NCBI RefSeq assembly: GCF_030553055.1
Contig: NZ_CP130713.1
Coordinates: 5,766,001-5,830,000, forward strand
Direction of reading: 5' to 3'
Source: Streptomyces sp. XD-27
GTDB lineage: Bacteria > Actinomycetota > Actinomycetes > Streptomycetales > Streptomycetaceae
DNA length: 64,000 bases
Notes under the pieces: model-generated
Told to the model about the DNA's origin: nothing
The model's input: the letters and a program-made list of their open reading frames with translations, nothing else
The model's database searches: none
Program-made: the position numbers and the translations under genes
In this document: one piece after another, positions 54,335-64,000 of the stretch
Position numbering within the stretch: position 1 is the first letter of the stretch
How the letters are laid out: every line of letters begins with the position of its first letter

Positions 54335-54913
54335 CTACCGCAGCCGGGCCATGAGCGCGTGCTCGACCAGGGTGATCAGCGCGCTCTTGGCCTCGTTCCG
54401 GGTCCGGGCGTCGGTGGTGATGATCGGCGCGTCGGGGCCGATCTGGAGCGCCTCGCGGACCTCTTCGGGAGTGTACGGCTGGTGCCCGTCGAAGCCGTTG
54501 AGGGCGATGACGAAGGGCAGGCCGCTGTTCTCGAAGTAGTCGACGGCGGGGAAGCAGTCGGCCAGGCGGCGGGTGTCGACCAGGACGACGGCGCCGATGG
54601 CACCGCGGACCAGGTCGTCCCACATGAACCAGAACCGGTCCTGACCCGGTGTACCGAACAGGTACAGGATCAGGTCCTGGTCGAGCGTGATGCGGCCGAA
54701 GTCCATCGCCACGGTGGTCGTGGTCTTGTCGGGCGCGTGCGTCAGGTCGTCGATTCCCGCCGAGGCCGAGGTCATCACGGCTTCGGTGCGCAGCGGATTG
54801 ATCTCCGAGACCGCGCCGACGAACGTGGTCTTGCCCACGCCGAAGCCGCCCGCCACCACGATCTTCGCGGAGGTGGTGGAGCGAGCTGCATCGCTAGAGC
54901 TTGCGAAGTCCAC
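54335..54913 (-). CDS. cvnD: Conservon GTPase CvnD (first cluster)
   Basis: A 192-residue Ras-like ATP/GTP-binding protein. The P-loop is GGFGVGKTT, followed by switch segment TTTTVAMDFGRI, the G3 motif LFGTPGQDRFWFMWDDL, and a variant G4, ALNGFDG, in place of NKxD. In conservons it acts as the switch of a membrane-associated complex with CvnA, CvnB and CvnC. It overlaps cvnC by 20 bp, the usual coupling. Bases 54489-54649 are identical to the second cvnD (59528-59688), which suggests gene conversion. Confidence 0.95.
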   Translation of the reverse strand: MDFASSSDAARSTTSAKIVVAGGFGVGKTTFVGAVSEINPLRTEAVMTSASAGIDDLTHAPDKTTTTVAMDFGRITLDQDLILYLFGTPGQDRFWFMWDDLVRGAIGAVVLVDTRRLADCFPAVDYFENSGLPFVIALNGFDGHQPYTPEEVREALQIGPDAPIITTDARTRNEAKSALITLVEHALMARLR

Positions 54914-55475
54914 TGAGCACCCTTTCGAGCAGTGTCACGTCAGGCTGGCCGCCGGCGGTCTCGTCGCCGCCGGGCTGATGGATGGCGACGAGCCCGGCCT
55001 CCGCCAAGTCGGCGACGAGGATCCGGGCGACGCCCAGGGGAATCGCCAAGAGCGCGGAGATCTCGGCGACCGACTTGATCTCCCGGCACAGCTGGCAGAT
55101 CCGCTGGTGCTCGGGCAACTGGCCCTGCAACCGGGAGGGATCGGCCGTGGTGTGCACCAGTGCCTCGATGGCGAGCTGGTAGCGGGGCCGGGTCCGGCCC
55201 CCCGTCATGGCGTACGGACGCACCAGCGGGTTGTTGGCGCCGGTGGGAGCCGGCTCGGGGGTCTGCTTCCGCGGCTGCACCGGCTGGATGCGCGGCGCCC
55301 GCGGAGGCTGGTACTGCGGGTCATAGCCCGGCTGCGGCCGCCCCTGGGGCGGCGTCTGCTGCGGCTGCCGCTGGCTGGGTGTGGAGGGGAAGTTGAACCG
55401 CTTCAGCGGAGCGTCGTGCTGCGGCTCCGGCCGCGGCCCACGCTCGTACGGGTAACCGCCATGGGGCGTTTCCAC
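54894..55475 (-). CDS. cvnC: Conservon protein CvnC, DUF742 (first cluster)
   Basis: A 193-residue protein with a Pro/Gln-rich N-terminal half and a C-terminal DUF742 winged-helix-like domain (LVRPYAMTGGRTRPRYQLAI, then ISALLAIPLGVARILVADLA). GTG 55475 has GGAGGAG five bases before it. The N-terminal half is longer than in the second copy. It is thought to bind the GTPase and histidine-kinase-like partners; its DNA-binding potential is unproven. Confidence 0.92.
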   Translation of the reverse strand: METPHGGYPYERGPRPEPQHDAPLKRFNFPSTPSQRQPQQTPPQGRPQPGYDPQYQPPRAPRIQPVQPRKQTPEPAPTGANNPLVRPYAMTGGRTRPRYQLAIEALVHTTADPSRLQGQLPEHQRICQLCREIKSVAEISALLAIPLGVARILVADLAEAGLVAIHQPGGDETAGGQPDVTLLERVLSGLRKL

Positions 55476-55556
55476 GGTTCCTCCTCCAACTCGCCTGTTT
55501 GCCTGTCGCGCCATCGCACCCTATGGCGCGATGGCGCGAATTGCATCGTTTCTCTG

Positions 55557-55979
55557 CTAGTTGAGAAGGCTGCCTTGCAGTTCCGCGCGCAGGTCGGGGG
55601 TGAGGACTCCGCCGGCGCGGTCGACGAGGAGGGCCATCTCGTAGCCGACGAGGCCGATGTCGCACTCGGGGTGGGCGAGGACGGCGAGGGAGGATCCGTC
55701 GGAGATGGACATGATGAAGAGGAAGCCGCGTTCCATCTCCACGACGGTCTGGTTGACCGATCCGCCTTCGAAGATGCGGGAGGCTCCGGCGGTCAGCGAG
55801 GTCAGGCCGGAGGCGACGGCCGCCAGCTGATCGGCGCGGTCGCGGGGGAAGCCTTCGGACATCGCGAGGAGGAGTCCGTCGGCGGAGACCACGACCGTGT
55901 GGGACACCCCGGGGGTGTTGTCCACGAAGTTCGTGATCAACCAGTTCAGGTTCTGCGCCGCCTGGCTCATCGGGCTCAC
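55557..55979 (-). CDS. cvnB: Conservon roadblock/LC7 protein CvnB (first cluster)
   Basis: A 140-residue roadblock/LC7 protein (MSQAAQNLNWLITNFVDNTP; VVVSADGLLLAMSEGF; GGVLTPDLRAEL), the likely GTPase-activating or scaffold partner of CvnD. GTG 55979 has AGGAG upstream at good spacing; ATG 55970 is three codons later. Bases 55563-55978 match the second cvnB with one difference in 416, including all but one silent site. Confidence 0.95.
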   Translation of the reverse strand: MSPMSQAAQNLNWLITNFVDNTPGVSHTVVVSADGLLLAMSEGFPRDRADQLAAVASGLTSLTAGASRIFEGGSVNQTVVEMERGFLFIMSISDGSSLAVLAHPECDIGLVGYEMALLVDRAGGVLTPDLRAELQGSLLN

Positions 55980-55980
55980 A

Positions 55981-58900
55981 CTAACGCTCCTGATCGTAGG
56001 TGCTGCCGGGGCCGAAGCCCTGTTGGTCATGCTGGTCTTGCGAGGTGCTGCTGTCGGGCCCCGCGTTCCGCGCCTGCTGGACGCCGCGCCGCAGGTTCGC
56101 CAACCTGCCGCGGACATCCTCCGGAGCCCGGGAGACCTGCGGGCCGCCCTGCGGGGACTGTGCGGCCGAACCCTCCACGAGATTGGCCTTGGGCACCCGT
56201 CGGGGCAGTCCGGAGGAGGTGACCCCGCCGGCCTTCGGCTCACGGAGCTGCTCGGCACGCTGCCAGCGCTCGTCGTTCGCCGAGACCCAGCCGGGACCGT
56301 CCTCGCGCGCAGCCCGCGGGCCCGGCGAAGCCTGCGGCCGGGGCTGCTGCTCCGGCGCCTGCTCCGGGACCGCGCCCGCCGCGTCCGGCGTCCCCCCTCC
56401 GGCGACCACTGCTTGGCACGCCGCGGCAGACCCGCGTCGGTCACCGAGGCAGCGCTGCTCGAAGTGGGGCCCGGACGGTGGAACTCTACGCGCTCCGAAG
56501 CGACTTCGGGAACGCTGGGCGAGGATTCCGCTTCCGTACCGTACGTGGACTCATACGGAGCCTGGTACGAACCGGACGCATCCCACCCGCCCTGCTCCAC
56601 GGGGGAGTTGTAGTCGGCGTACGGCTGCTGCTGGTGCTGCTGCGGCTCCTGGTGCTCCGCTTCCGGATAGCCCGTCTGGCGGTACGTCTGGGCCTCCAGG
56701 GCGGCACGCCGCCCGCCACGGGCCAGCGACCGCTCGATCGGGTCCACACCGCCCGCGCGGCCGGCGTTCCGATCGGGCGCCTGCCCGGACGGCTCGCCGT
56801 ATCCGGAGCCGCCGAACCCGGAGTCACCGTAAGGGGACTCGTCGAAGGGGGACTCCTGGAAGCCCAGCTCGGCGGCGGTCCGCAGACCGGGACCGGACTG
56901 CATGGGCTGGGGCTGCTCCGGCACGATCCGGGAGACCGTGAAGTCGCCCTCGGGCAGCTCCTCGCCGCCACCACCGTGGGTGATCGCGTCCGGCAGCATG
57001 ACCAGCGACGTGGTGCCCGCCTGCTCGCCCGACGGGCGCAGCTGGACCCGGATGCCGTGTCTGTCGGCCAGTCGGCCGACCACGAACAGGCCCATGCGCT
57101 GGGAGATCGCGGCGTCCACCGTCGGCGGATTGGCCAGCTTGTGGTTGATGTCCGCGAAGTCCTCGGCGGTCAGGCCGATGCCCTTGTCGTGGATCTCGAC
57201 CATCACGCGGCCGTCGGGCAGCCGGGTCGCGGCGACCCGCACCTTGGTCTGCGGCGAGGAGAACGTGGTGGCGTTCTCCAGCAGCTCGGAGAGCAGGTGC
57301 ACGAGGTCGGTGACGGCCTGGCCGTGGATCTCGCTCTCCGGGACCCCGGTGATCTCGATGCGCTCGTAGTTCTCCACCTCGGAGGAGGCGGCGCGCAGCA
57401 CGTCGACCAGCGGCACCGGCTGGTTCCAGCGGCGGCCTGGCTCCTCGCCCGCGAGAATCAGCAGGTTCTCGCCGTTACGCCGCATACGGGTCGCCAGGTG
57501 GTCCAGCCTGAAGAGGTTCTCCAGCTGGTCCGGGTCGGCCTCGTTGTTCTCCAGGTGCGTGATGAGCTCCAGCTGGCGCTCGATGAGCCCCTGGTTGCGG
57601 CTGGAGAGGTTGGTGAAGATCGCGTTGACGTTGCCTCGCAGCAGCGCCTGCTCGGCGGCCAGCCGGATCGCCTCGCGGTGCACCTGGTCGAAGGCGCGGG
57701 CCACCTCGCCGATCTCGTCCCGGGTGGTGATCGGGATCGGCTGGACCCGGGTGTCGATCCGGCCCGGGTCGGTCCGCGACAACTGGTCGACCAGGTCCGG
57801 CAGCCGCTGCTCGGCCACCTCGAAGGCGGCGGCGCGCAGCTGCCGCATGCTGCGGCTCATGGAGCGGGCCATCATGCCCGCGATGACGAACGCCGTGAGC
57901 AGCGCGATCAGCACGATCGCGGAGTTGACAATCGCGTCCCGCTTGGCGTCGGCCGAGATCTGCGCGGCCTCGTCCACGGCCTTGTCGGTCATCTCCTGCT
58001 CTACCTGGCGGTAGGCGTCGAACTTGGCCGTCGCGGCGTCGAACCAGGTGTCGGGCGTGATGCCCTTGGCCGCGAGCTGGCTCGGCGACTGGCCGGAGGC
58101 GATCTCCTGGAGCATCCGCTCCATGGACGGCGGAGTGGTGAACTTCTCGCCCTTGCCCTCGGCTATCCGCTTGCGCTCGCCGACCAGCCGCGCGCCCTCC
58201 TTCTTGGCGTCGACCACGGCGTCGTCCAGCCGGGCCACGTCCTGCGGCAGACCGCCGGAGGTGAACTCGTCCAGCGCGATGCGCTCCAGGTACGCGTACG
58301 AGGCGAGGGCGGTCAGCTGCGCCTTGCGGTCGATGGCACGCGGGCCGGGCTTGACCAGCAGATGGGTGCCGATGGCGCGCTGAAGCGATTCAGCGGCCTT
58401 GGCCAGCGAGATCGCGTACACCGTGCGGCCGTAGGAGGTGATGTTGCCGGTGCCCAGACCGAGCTCGTTCGCGAACTCCATCAGCGGGTGCTGGATGGCG
58501 ACGTAGCCCTCTTCGGTCTTCACACCGGGCAGCCGGGGGGTGTACGCGCCCCGGCGCAGCGCGTCCAGCTGCGGCTCGGCCGACTGGAACGCCTTCAGGC
58601 GGCGCTTGAGGCCACCGGTGTCCGGCATGTCCTCGACCCGCTTGTGGAACTCGTCGGCGGCGGCGTCGGTGGCCGCCCGCGCCTTCTTCACCTCGGTGTC
58701 GTCGCCGCCGGGGGACAGCAGCGGCTTGGCGGACAGGTCACGCTCGTTGACCAGCGCCAGGCCGTAGGCGCTCGCGGCCCGCACCAGCCGGGCGGTGCGC
58801 TCGGCGTCCTGGGCCTCGCTCCACGTGGTGAGGGAGGACTCGACCCGGAAGCCGCCGAAGACGAGGGCGACAAGCACGGGGATGAGCAGAATCGCGTTCA

Positions 58901-59059
58901 GCCGCGTGGGTACCCGCCAGTTGCGGGGGAGAGCCGGCCTGGGCTCCCGGCGGGAGCGGCGGGCGTCTCGGGCACATCGGCAGGCGCCTCCGCCGCACGC
59001 GGCGGAGGGGTGAAGTTCCCCCGCGCCTGCTGCGCGGAGTCGGGCTTGCTTCGCCTCAC
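55981..59059 (-). CDS. cvnA: Conservon sensor CvnA (first cluster), two frame breaks as read
   Basis: A roughly 1,000-residue membrane sensor with histidine-kinase-like ATPase. GTG 59059 begins VRRSKPDSAQQARGNFTPPP. One break at the G5 run 58925-58929 leads into RNWRVPTRLNAILLIPVLVA (first helix); a second at the C6 run 56392-56397 leads to GTPDAAGAVPEQAPEQQ and the end at 55981. Between lie a NIT-type sensor, a second helix (NSAIVLIALLTAFVIAGMMA), HAMP, and HATPase motifs LLENATTF, HDKGIGLT and GLFVVGRLADRHG. The tail is Gly/Gln/Pro-rich. Both breaks vanish with one added G or C, so the gene is probably intact. Confidence 0.9.
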
Positions 59060-59373
59060 TCGACCAACAACCTCTCGGCGTCGGCACCTGATGTCGTGCC
59101 GTTCTCAACTGAGCTTTACTACTCAGTTCACGAATTCCAGCACGTCAGGCGGGCGCATTCCAAACACTGCGCAAAGTGTGACAACGACTGCGGGGCGCAC
59201 AGAAAAAGGGGACATTAAGAGCGAGCCGCAGCAAATGCAAGGCCCCGGAAACGCATACCGAAGTCGGGTGTGCGCACAGCGTATTCGCCGCGGGATTTTT
59301 CTCTGTCGAAATGTTATGAAGCCCCAGGCGGCCGTGTCCGATGACACAGCACGCCCGGGGGCCGTCGCGACGG
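59060..59373 (-). promoter_or_regulatory. AT-richer spacer with likely promoter of the first conservon
   Basis: This 314-bp region has no gene and is the most AT-rich stretch of the right end (for example around 59161-59240). AACTGAG (59107-59113) and CTCAGTT (59122-59128) form an inverted repeat around CTTTACTA, on the minus strand containing TAGTAAAG, a possible -10 region 50 bp before the cvnA start. It also must hold the end of the second conservon transcript; no clear terminator is seen. Confidence 0.45.
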
Positions 59374-59955
59374 CTACTTCAAGCGGGCCATGAGCGCGTG
59401 CTCGACCAGGGTGATCAGCGCGCTCTTGGCCTCGCTGCGGGCCCGGGCGTCGGTGGTGATGATCGGGGTGTCCGGACCGATCTGGAGCGCCTCGCGGACC
59501 TCTTCGGGGGTGTACGGCTGGTGCCCCTCGAAGCCGTTGAGGGCGATGACGAAGGGCAGGCCGCTGTTCTCGAAGTAGTCGACGGCGGGGAAGCAGTCGG
59601 CCAGGCGGCGGGTGTCGACCAGGACGACGGCGCCGATGGCACCGCGGACCAGGTCGTCCCACATGAACCAGAACCGGTCCTGACCCGGCGTACCGAACAG
59701 GTACAGGATCAGATCGTCGTCCAGCGTGATGCGGCCGAAGTCCATCGCCACGGTCGTCGTGGTCTTGTCCTGGACGTGGCTGAGATCGTCGATTCCCGCC
59801 GAGGCCGAGGTCATCACGGCTTCGGTGCGCAGCGGGTTGATCTCGGAGACCGCGCCGACGAACGTGGTCTTGCCGACGCCGAAGCCGCCCGCCACCACGA
59901 TCTTCGCGGAGGTGGTGGAGCGGGCCGTAGCGCCGTTAGAGCTTGCGAAGTCCAC
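59374..59955 (-). CDS. cvnD: Conservon GTPase CvnD (second cluster)
   Basis: A 193-residue GTPase with P-loop GGFGVGKTT, G3 motif LFGTPGQDRFW and ALNGFEG at the G4 position, where the usual Asp is Glu, which may alter nucleotide specificity. It overlaps cvnC by 20 bp. Part of its sequence is identical at DNA level to the first cvnD. It ends the second conservon operon, 315 bp before the first cvnA start. Confidence 0.95.
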   Translation of the reverse strand: MDFASSNGATARSTTSAKIVVAGGFGVGKTTFVGAVSEINPLRTEAVMTSASAGIDDLSHVQDKTTTTVAMDFGRITLDDDLILYLFGTPGQDRFWFMWDDLVRGAIGAVVLVDTRRLADCFPAVDYFENSGLPFVIALNGFEGHQPYTPEEVREALQIGPDTPIITTDARARSEAKSALITLVEHALMARLK

Positions 59956-60345
59956 TGAGCACCCTTTCCAGCAGTGTCACGTCCGGAGTGCCGCCCGCTT
60001 CCGAGCTGCCACCGGGCTGATGGATCGCCACCATGCCGGCCTCCGCGAGGTCGGCCACCAGGATCCGCGCCACACCGAGCGGAATGCTCAGCAGCGCGGA
60101 GACCTCCGCGACCGACTTGACCTCCCGGCACAGATGGCAGATGCGCTGGTGCTCGGGAAGCAGCCCCTGCAGGTGGACAGGGTCGGCCGTGGTGCTCACC
60201 AGCGCCTCGATGGCGAGCTGGTACCGCGGCCGGGTACGGCCTCCGGTCATGGCATACGGACGTACCAGGGGCTGGTCGCCTTCGCCCCCGTACGGCGAAT
60301 GGTGATGGCCGCCGTACGGGCCGGGCGAGGCGGGGGCGGGGTCAT
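59936..60345 (-). CDS. cvnC: Conservon protein CvnC, DUF742 (second cluster), one frame break as read
   Basis: A short DUF742 protein of about 136 residues. ATG 60345 has GGAGG five bases before it and begins MTPPP; the frame then needs one extra base in the G5 run 60332-60336 to continue as ASPGPYGGHHHSPYGGEGDQ and the conserved LVRPYAMTGGRTRPRYQLAI. The C-terminal DVTLLERVLSGLRKL is as in the first copy. Compared with that copy it lacks the long Pro/Gln-rich N-terminal region. Confidence 0.85.
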
Positions 60346-60462
60346 GGATCCTCCGGTCGGGACAGCAGATGACGGTGGTGCCGTCGGTCGGTGCCGGTGG
60401 GGGGCATCCGGCCGGGTGGCCGGACGCGACGGACAAGGGCAGGTCGGTTGCGGATCGGGTGG

Positions 60463-60885
60463 TCAGCCGAGAAGGCTGCCTTGCAGTTCCGCGCGCAGGT
60501 CGGGGGTGAGGACTCCGCCGGCGCGGTCGACGAGGAGGGCCATCTCGTAGCCGACGAGGCCGATGTCGCACTCGGGGTGGGCGAGGACGGCGAGGGAGGA
60601 TCCGTCGGAGATGGACATGATGAAGAGGAAGCCGCGTTCCATCTCCACGACGGTCTGGTTGACCGATCCGCCTTCGAAGATGCGGGAGGCTCCGGCGGTC
60701 AGCGAGGTCAGGCCGGAGGCGACGGCCGCCAGCTGATCGGCGCGGTCGCGGGGGAAGCCTTCGGACATCGCGAGGAGGAGTCCGTCGGCGGAGACCACGA
60801 CCGTGTGGGACACCCCGGGGGTGTTGTCCACGAAGTTCGTGATCAACCAGTTCAGATTCTGCGCCGCCTGGCTCATCGGGCTCAA
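60463..60885 (-). CDS. cvnB: Conservon roadblock/LC7 protein CvnB (second cluster)
   Basis: A 140-residue roadblock/LC7 protein that differs from the first CvnB only at the last residue (Gly for Asn) and at the start codon. The TTG at 60885 has AGGAG six bases upstream and is equivalent to the GTG of the first copy; ATG 60876 is an alternative. It follows the cvnA stop without a gap. The near-identity in DNA is discussed as gene conversion. Confidence 0.95.
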   Translation of the reverse strand: MSPMSQAAQNLNWLITNFVDNTPGVSHTVVVSADGLLLAMSEGFPRDRADQLAAVASGLTSLTAGASRIFEGGSVNQTVVEMERGFLFIMSISDGSSLAVLAHPECDIGLVGYEMALLVDRAGGVLTPDLRAELQGSLLG

Positions 60886-63800
60886 CTAACGCTCCTGCTG
60901 GTAAGTCGGGCCAATGCCGCGATCGTTATTGCCGTCATTTCCGGTACCGGCCTGACGGCCCTGCTGGATGCCCCGGCGCAGGTTGGTCAGGCGGCCGCGT
61001 ACCTCGTCGGGCGCGCGCGAAACCTGGGGACCGGTCTGCTGGGGCTGCTGCTGGGCGGTGCCCTCCACGAGATTCGCGCGGGGGACACGGCGGGGCAAGC
61101 CGGACGACGTCACACCGCCGGCGGCGGGCTCGCGCACCTGCTCGGCACGGCGCCACCGCTCGTCGTTCGGCGACGTACGCCACGCGGGCGGGGCGCCTGC
61201 GGGGCCGTTGCCGCCGGCACCCTGGGGCGCCGGCCGCGGCTCGCGGCCCTGGGTGGGCGGCACGCTCGGGCGGCCGGCCCGGGGGCGGCGTCGCGGCGGC
61301 CCTGACCGCCGGCTCCGCCGCTGTGCGGGCCGCTGAACCAGTTGGACTCGATGGTGTCGAAGATCGGCGTACGGCCGTCACCCGGACCGGCCGGGGGCAG
61401 CGAGGACGGATCGTCGGCGGGCAGGCCGTTCGGCGCGGCGGACGGCCGCGGGAACTCGCCGGTGTCACCGGGACCCCGCCCGGCACCGCCCTGCGGACCG
61501 CCGACGCCGACACCCGGGCCGCCCTGCGGCAGGTACCCGCCGGAGCCGGTACCGGTCCGCGGACCGCCGAGCCGGGGCTGCGGGAACTGCCCGGTGTCAC
61601 CCGGGCCCTGCCCGACCTCGGGGCGCGCGAACTGGCCCGTGTCGCCGGGGCCCTGGCCGAGCCGAGGCTGGGGGAACTGGCCGGTGTCGGAAGGACCTGA
61701 CGGGACCCGGTGGTTGCCGGTGGTCTCACCGAACTGCGGCCGCGGGAACTGCCCGGTGTCACCCGGACCCTGGCCCAGCTCGGGACGGGCGAACTGGCCC
61801 GTGTCGCCGGGCCCTGGCCGAGGTCCGGGCGGGCGAACTGACCTGTGTCGCCGGGGCCCTGGCCGAGGTCCGGGCGGGCGAACTGGCCCGTGTCCGCCGG
61901 ACCGCCCTGCCGCTCGCCGCCGAGCCGGGGCTGCGGGAACTGCCCGGTGTCACCCGGGCCCTGCCCGAGCTCGGGGCGCGCGAACTGGCCCGTGTCGCCG
62001 GGGCCCTGGCCGAGCTCGGAGCGGGCGAACTGCCCGGTGCTGCCCGAGTCGCGGTCGCGACCGCTCTCCGGCCGGGAGAACGGGGACGGCGCGTCGGCCT
62101 CGTCGTGGCCGCGCGGCGCGTCCGCCGCGTCACGCTGCGGCGTGGGCCAGTCGTCCTCGCCCGCCGCGGCGCGGCGCGCACCCCAGCTGGTGCCGGGCTG
62201 CTGCGCGCCCGGCAGTTCCGGCGCGGCACCGCGCTGCGGAAGCTGCGGACGGTCGGCCGGGTCGGCAGGCTCCTCCGTACGGCCCGGGGCACCGGTCGGC
62301 GGGGCCACGGACGCGGACTCGCCGCCGCGCACCGGGAGCGAGGGTCGGCCACCGGCGGCACCGGTCGCGCCCTGGGCGTCACCGAAGGGCCGGCCCGACT
62401 CGAACAGGCTCCCACCGGTCGGCGCACCGCTCCGGCCGCCGTTCGGCGCACCCGAGCCGCCGCCCACCGGGCGCTGGGGGAGGCCGCTGCCGGGCAGCGC
62501 GGGCCGCGCCGCGGAACCGGGGACCTGGCGCCGAGACGGGGCGGAGCCGAGCAGTCCGGCGCCGCCGCCCGTGCCGCCCGCGACGGGCGCGCCGGGACCC
62601 GAGGGCACCCCGGGCTTGCCGCCTGCCGCCGCACCCGGCTTCTTGCCGCCCTGGGCGACGTCCACCGGAAGCATGACCAGGGCCGTGGTGCCGCCCGAGT
62701 CGGACGGCCGCAGCTGGATCCGGATGCCGTGCCGCAGGGACAGGCGGCCGACCACGAACAGACCCATCCGGCGGGACACCGAGACGTCCACGGTGGGCGG
62801 GCTGGCCAGCCGCTCGTTGATCGCGGCCAGGTCCTCGGGGACAGGCCGATACCGGTGTCGTGGATCTCCACCAGCACGCGGCCGTCGGGCAGCGCGTGAC
62901 CGGTGACCTTGACCTTGGTCTGCGGGGAGGAGAACGAGGTGGCGTTCTCCAGCAGCTCGGCGAGCAGGTGCACGAGGTCGTTGACCACGCGGCCGGCGAC
63001 CTCGGTGGCCGGGACCGCGCTGAGTTCGATGCGCTCGTACTGCTCCACCTCGGACGCGGCGGCACGCAGCACGTCGACCAGCGGCACCGGCCGCGTCCAG
63101 CGGCGCCCCGGCTCCTCACCCGCGAGAACCAGCAGGTTCTCGCCGTTCCGGCGCATACGGGTCGCCAGGTGGTCCAGCTTGAACAGCGACGAGAGCTGGT
63201 CCGGGTCCGCCTCGCGGGACTCCAGCTCGGAGATCAGCGACAGCTGGCGCTGGATGAGGCCCTGGCTACGGCGCGAGAGGTTGGTGAACATCGCGTTGAC
63301 GTTGCCCCGCAGCAGCGCCTGCTCGGCGGCCAGTCGGACCGCCTCGCGGTGGACGTCGTCGAAGGCCGCGGCCACCTTTCCGATCTCGTCCCGGCTGTGC
63401 ACACCGACGGACTCCACCGAGGTGTCGACGTCCTGCGGGTCGGACTCGGACAGCTGCTTGACGAGCTCGGGCAGCCGCTTCTGGGCGACTTCCTGCGCGG
63501 TGTCCTGCAGCCGGCGCAGCGAGCGCACCATCGAGCGGGCCACGACGAACGCGCCGACCAGCGAGACGCCGAGCACCAGCAGGATCAGCGCACCGTTGAG
63601 CCACGCCTCCTGCTCCGCGTCGTCGCGCAGCTCGCGCGCCTTCTGCTCCATCTCGGTCAGCAGCGTCCGCTCGATCTTCGACATCTCCGTCAGCTTGATC
63701 GAGTCCTGGTCGTACCAGTCCAGGTAGCTGCGGTCCTCGGAGGTGATGCCGTTGGGGTCGCGCATCACGCGCTCCGCGTACTTGTTCGCGGAGGTGATGT

Positions 63801-64000
63801 CGGGCCGGCCGCCGTCCAGCGGCGCCAGCAGGACGGAGGCGGACTCCGGCCCGCGGATGTCGGTGAACCGCCCCAGCGCGTCGTCCTCCTTCTCCAGCGC
63901 GGACTTGCCGAACCGGAGGTCGTTGGGGACAGCCGCGGGCCCTTGGGGTTGGCCAGCCCGGCGCTGATGATCGCGCGCTGCATGGACGCGTACTCCTTGG
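60886..64000 (-). CDS. cvnA: Conservon sensor CvnA (second cluster), partial, four frame breaks as read
   Basis: The 5' end lies beyond the window. Reading from 64000, breaks occur at G/C runs 63925-63928, 62837-62840, 61809-61811 and 61278-61285, each cured by one added base. The joined protein has a periplasmic part (RSYLDWYDQDSIKLTEMSKI), a helix (LNGALILLVLGVSLVGAFVV), HAMP, HATPase motifs (LLENATSF, HDTGIGLS, GLFVVGRLSLRHG), then a long Gly/Pro-rich tail with about ten copies of a 15-residue GDTGQFARPELGQGP-type repeat. It ends GIGPTYQQER. It is the sensor of the second conservon. Confidence 0.88.
61440..62050. repeat. 45-bp coding repeat array in the second cvnA
   Basis: Roughly ten units of about 45 bp, each with a core that reads on the plus strand GAACTGGCCCGTGTC or GAACTGCCCGGTGTC, encode GDTGQF plus ARPELGQGP or PQPRLGGP. 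Copies differ by few bases and some are spaced by extra sequence. One of the frame breaks (61809-61811) lies within it. Confidence 0.75.

Noticed and set aside
59060..59373. A short gene in the AT-richer spacer before the first cvnA
   Set aside because: No frame with a ribosome-binding site and codon bias typical of the neighbours is present; the composition fits a promoter region.
61440..62050. Regularly spaced repeats resembling a CRISPR array
   Set aside because: The period is 45 bp with no unique spacers, the frame is maintained, and the units encode a repeated peptide in CvnA.

Overview
The window is chromosomal DNA from a Streptomyces or a very close relative. It is uniformly GC-rich, with G or C in nearly every third codon position and many GTG starts. 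It carries families typical of the genus: DUF397, PucR, conservons, DUF6191, and Tat-exported enzymes. From 13 kb rightwards the order D-2-hydroxyacid dehydrogenase, GGDEF/EAL protein, ilvB, ilvN, ilvC, serA, putR, proline dehydrogenase, P5C dehydrogenase, leuB, ilvE, NCS1 permease, ureAB, ureC, agmatine deiminase, cimA, accB, accE and two conservons matches, as I recall it, the SCO5511 to SCO5544 stretch of S. coelicolor. The left 12 kb and the block 23.5 to 31.5 kb look like accessory insertions.

Layout. 1-2 kb: end of an MMPL exporter and a PQQ-fold lipoprotein. 2-5 kb: an SDR/TetR//SDR cassette with DUF397-type relics on both sides. 5-6.8 kb: a GlxA-type regulator overlapping a secreted DJ-1/PfpI protein. 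7-10.5 kb: a small peptide gene, a large LuxR (LAL) regulator and a DUF6191 gene. 10.5-14 kb: sugar dehydrogenase lipoprotein, aldo/keto reductase and D-2-hydroxyacid dehydrogenase. 14-23.4 kb: GGDEF/EAL membrane protein, then ilvB (with leader peptide and attenuator), ilvN, ilvC and serA. 23.6-31.5 kb: TetR/MFS efflux pair, serine hydrolase, EamA exporter with Lrp regulator, a second GlxA plus secreted DJ-1 pair, and an HD protein. 31.5-36 kb: PucR regulator with the proline catabolism genes. 36-40.3 kb: purple acid phosphatase, leuB, ilvE. 40.4-46.1 kb: NCS1 permease diverging from an accessory-gene-free urease-like operon with its own TetR. 46.2-48 kb: cimA with a candidate leader peptide and attenuator. 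48-54.3 kb: TPM-like membrane protein, a palindromic repeat, a PL8 polysaccharide lyase, accB and accE. 54.3-64 kb: two complete conservon operons on the minus strand, the second running off the end.

Functional links. ilvBNC, leuB, ilvE and cimA together cover most of isoleucine/valine/leucine synthesis, and two of these units (ilvB, cimA) have upstream peptides and terminators that fit ribosome-mediated attenuation. PutR, proline dehydrogenase and P5C dehydrogenase form a proline-to-glutamate unit. The NCS1, urease-like, agmatine deiminase and TetR group shares a palindromic operator and looks like a self-contained nitrogen-scavenging module whose true substrate is uncertain. It is the best candidate here for undescribed biochemistry.

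Caution on sequence quality. Nine reading-frame breaks in five genes (GGDEF/EAL, TPM, both cvnA genes, one cvnC) all disappear if a single G or C is added to a short G/C run. This points to systematic homopolymer deletions in the assembly rather than to real pseudogenes. I report those genes as CDS and mark each break.
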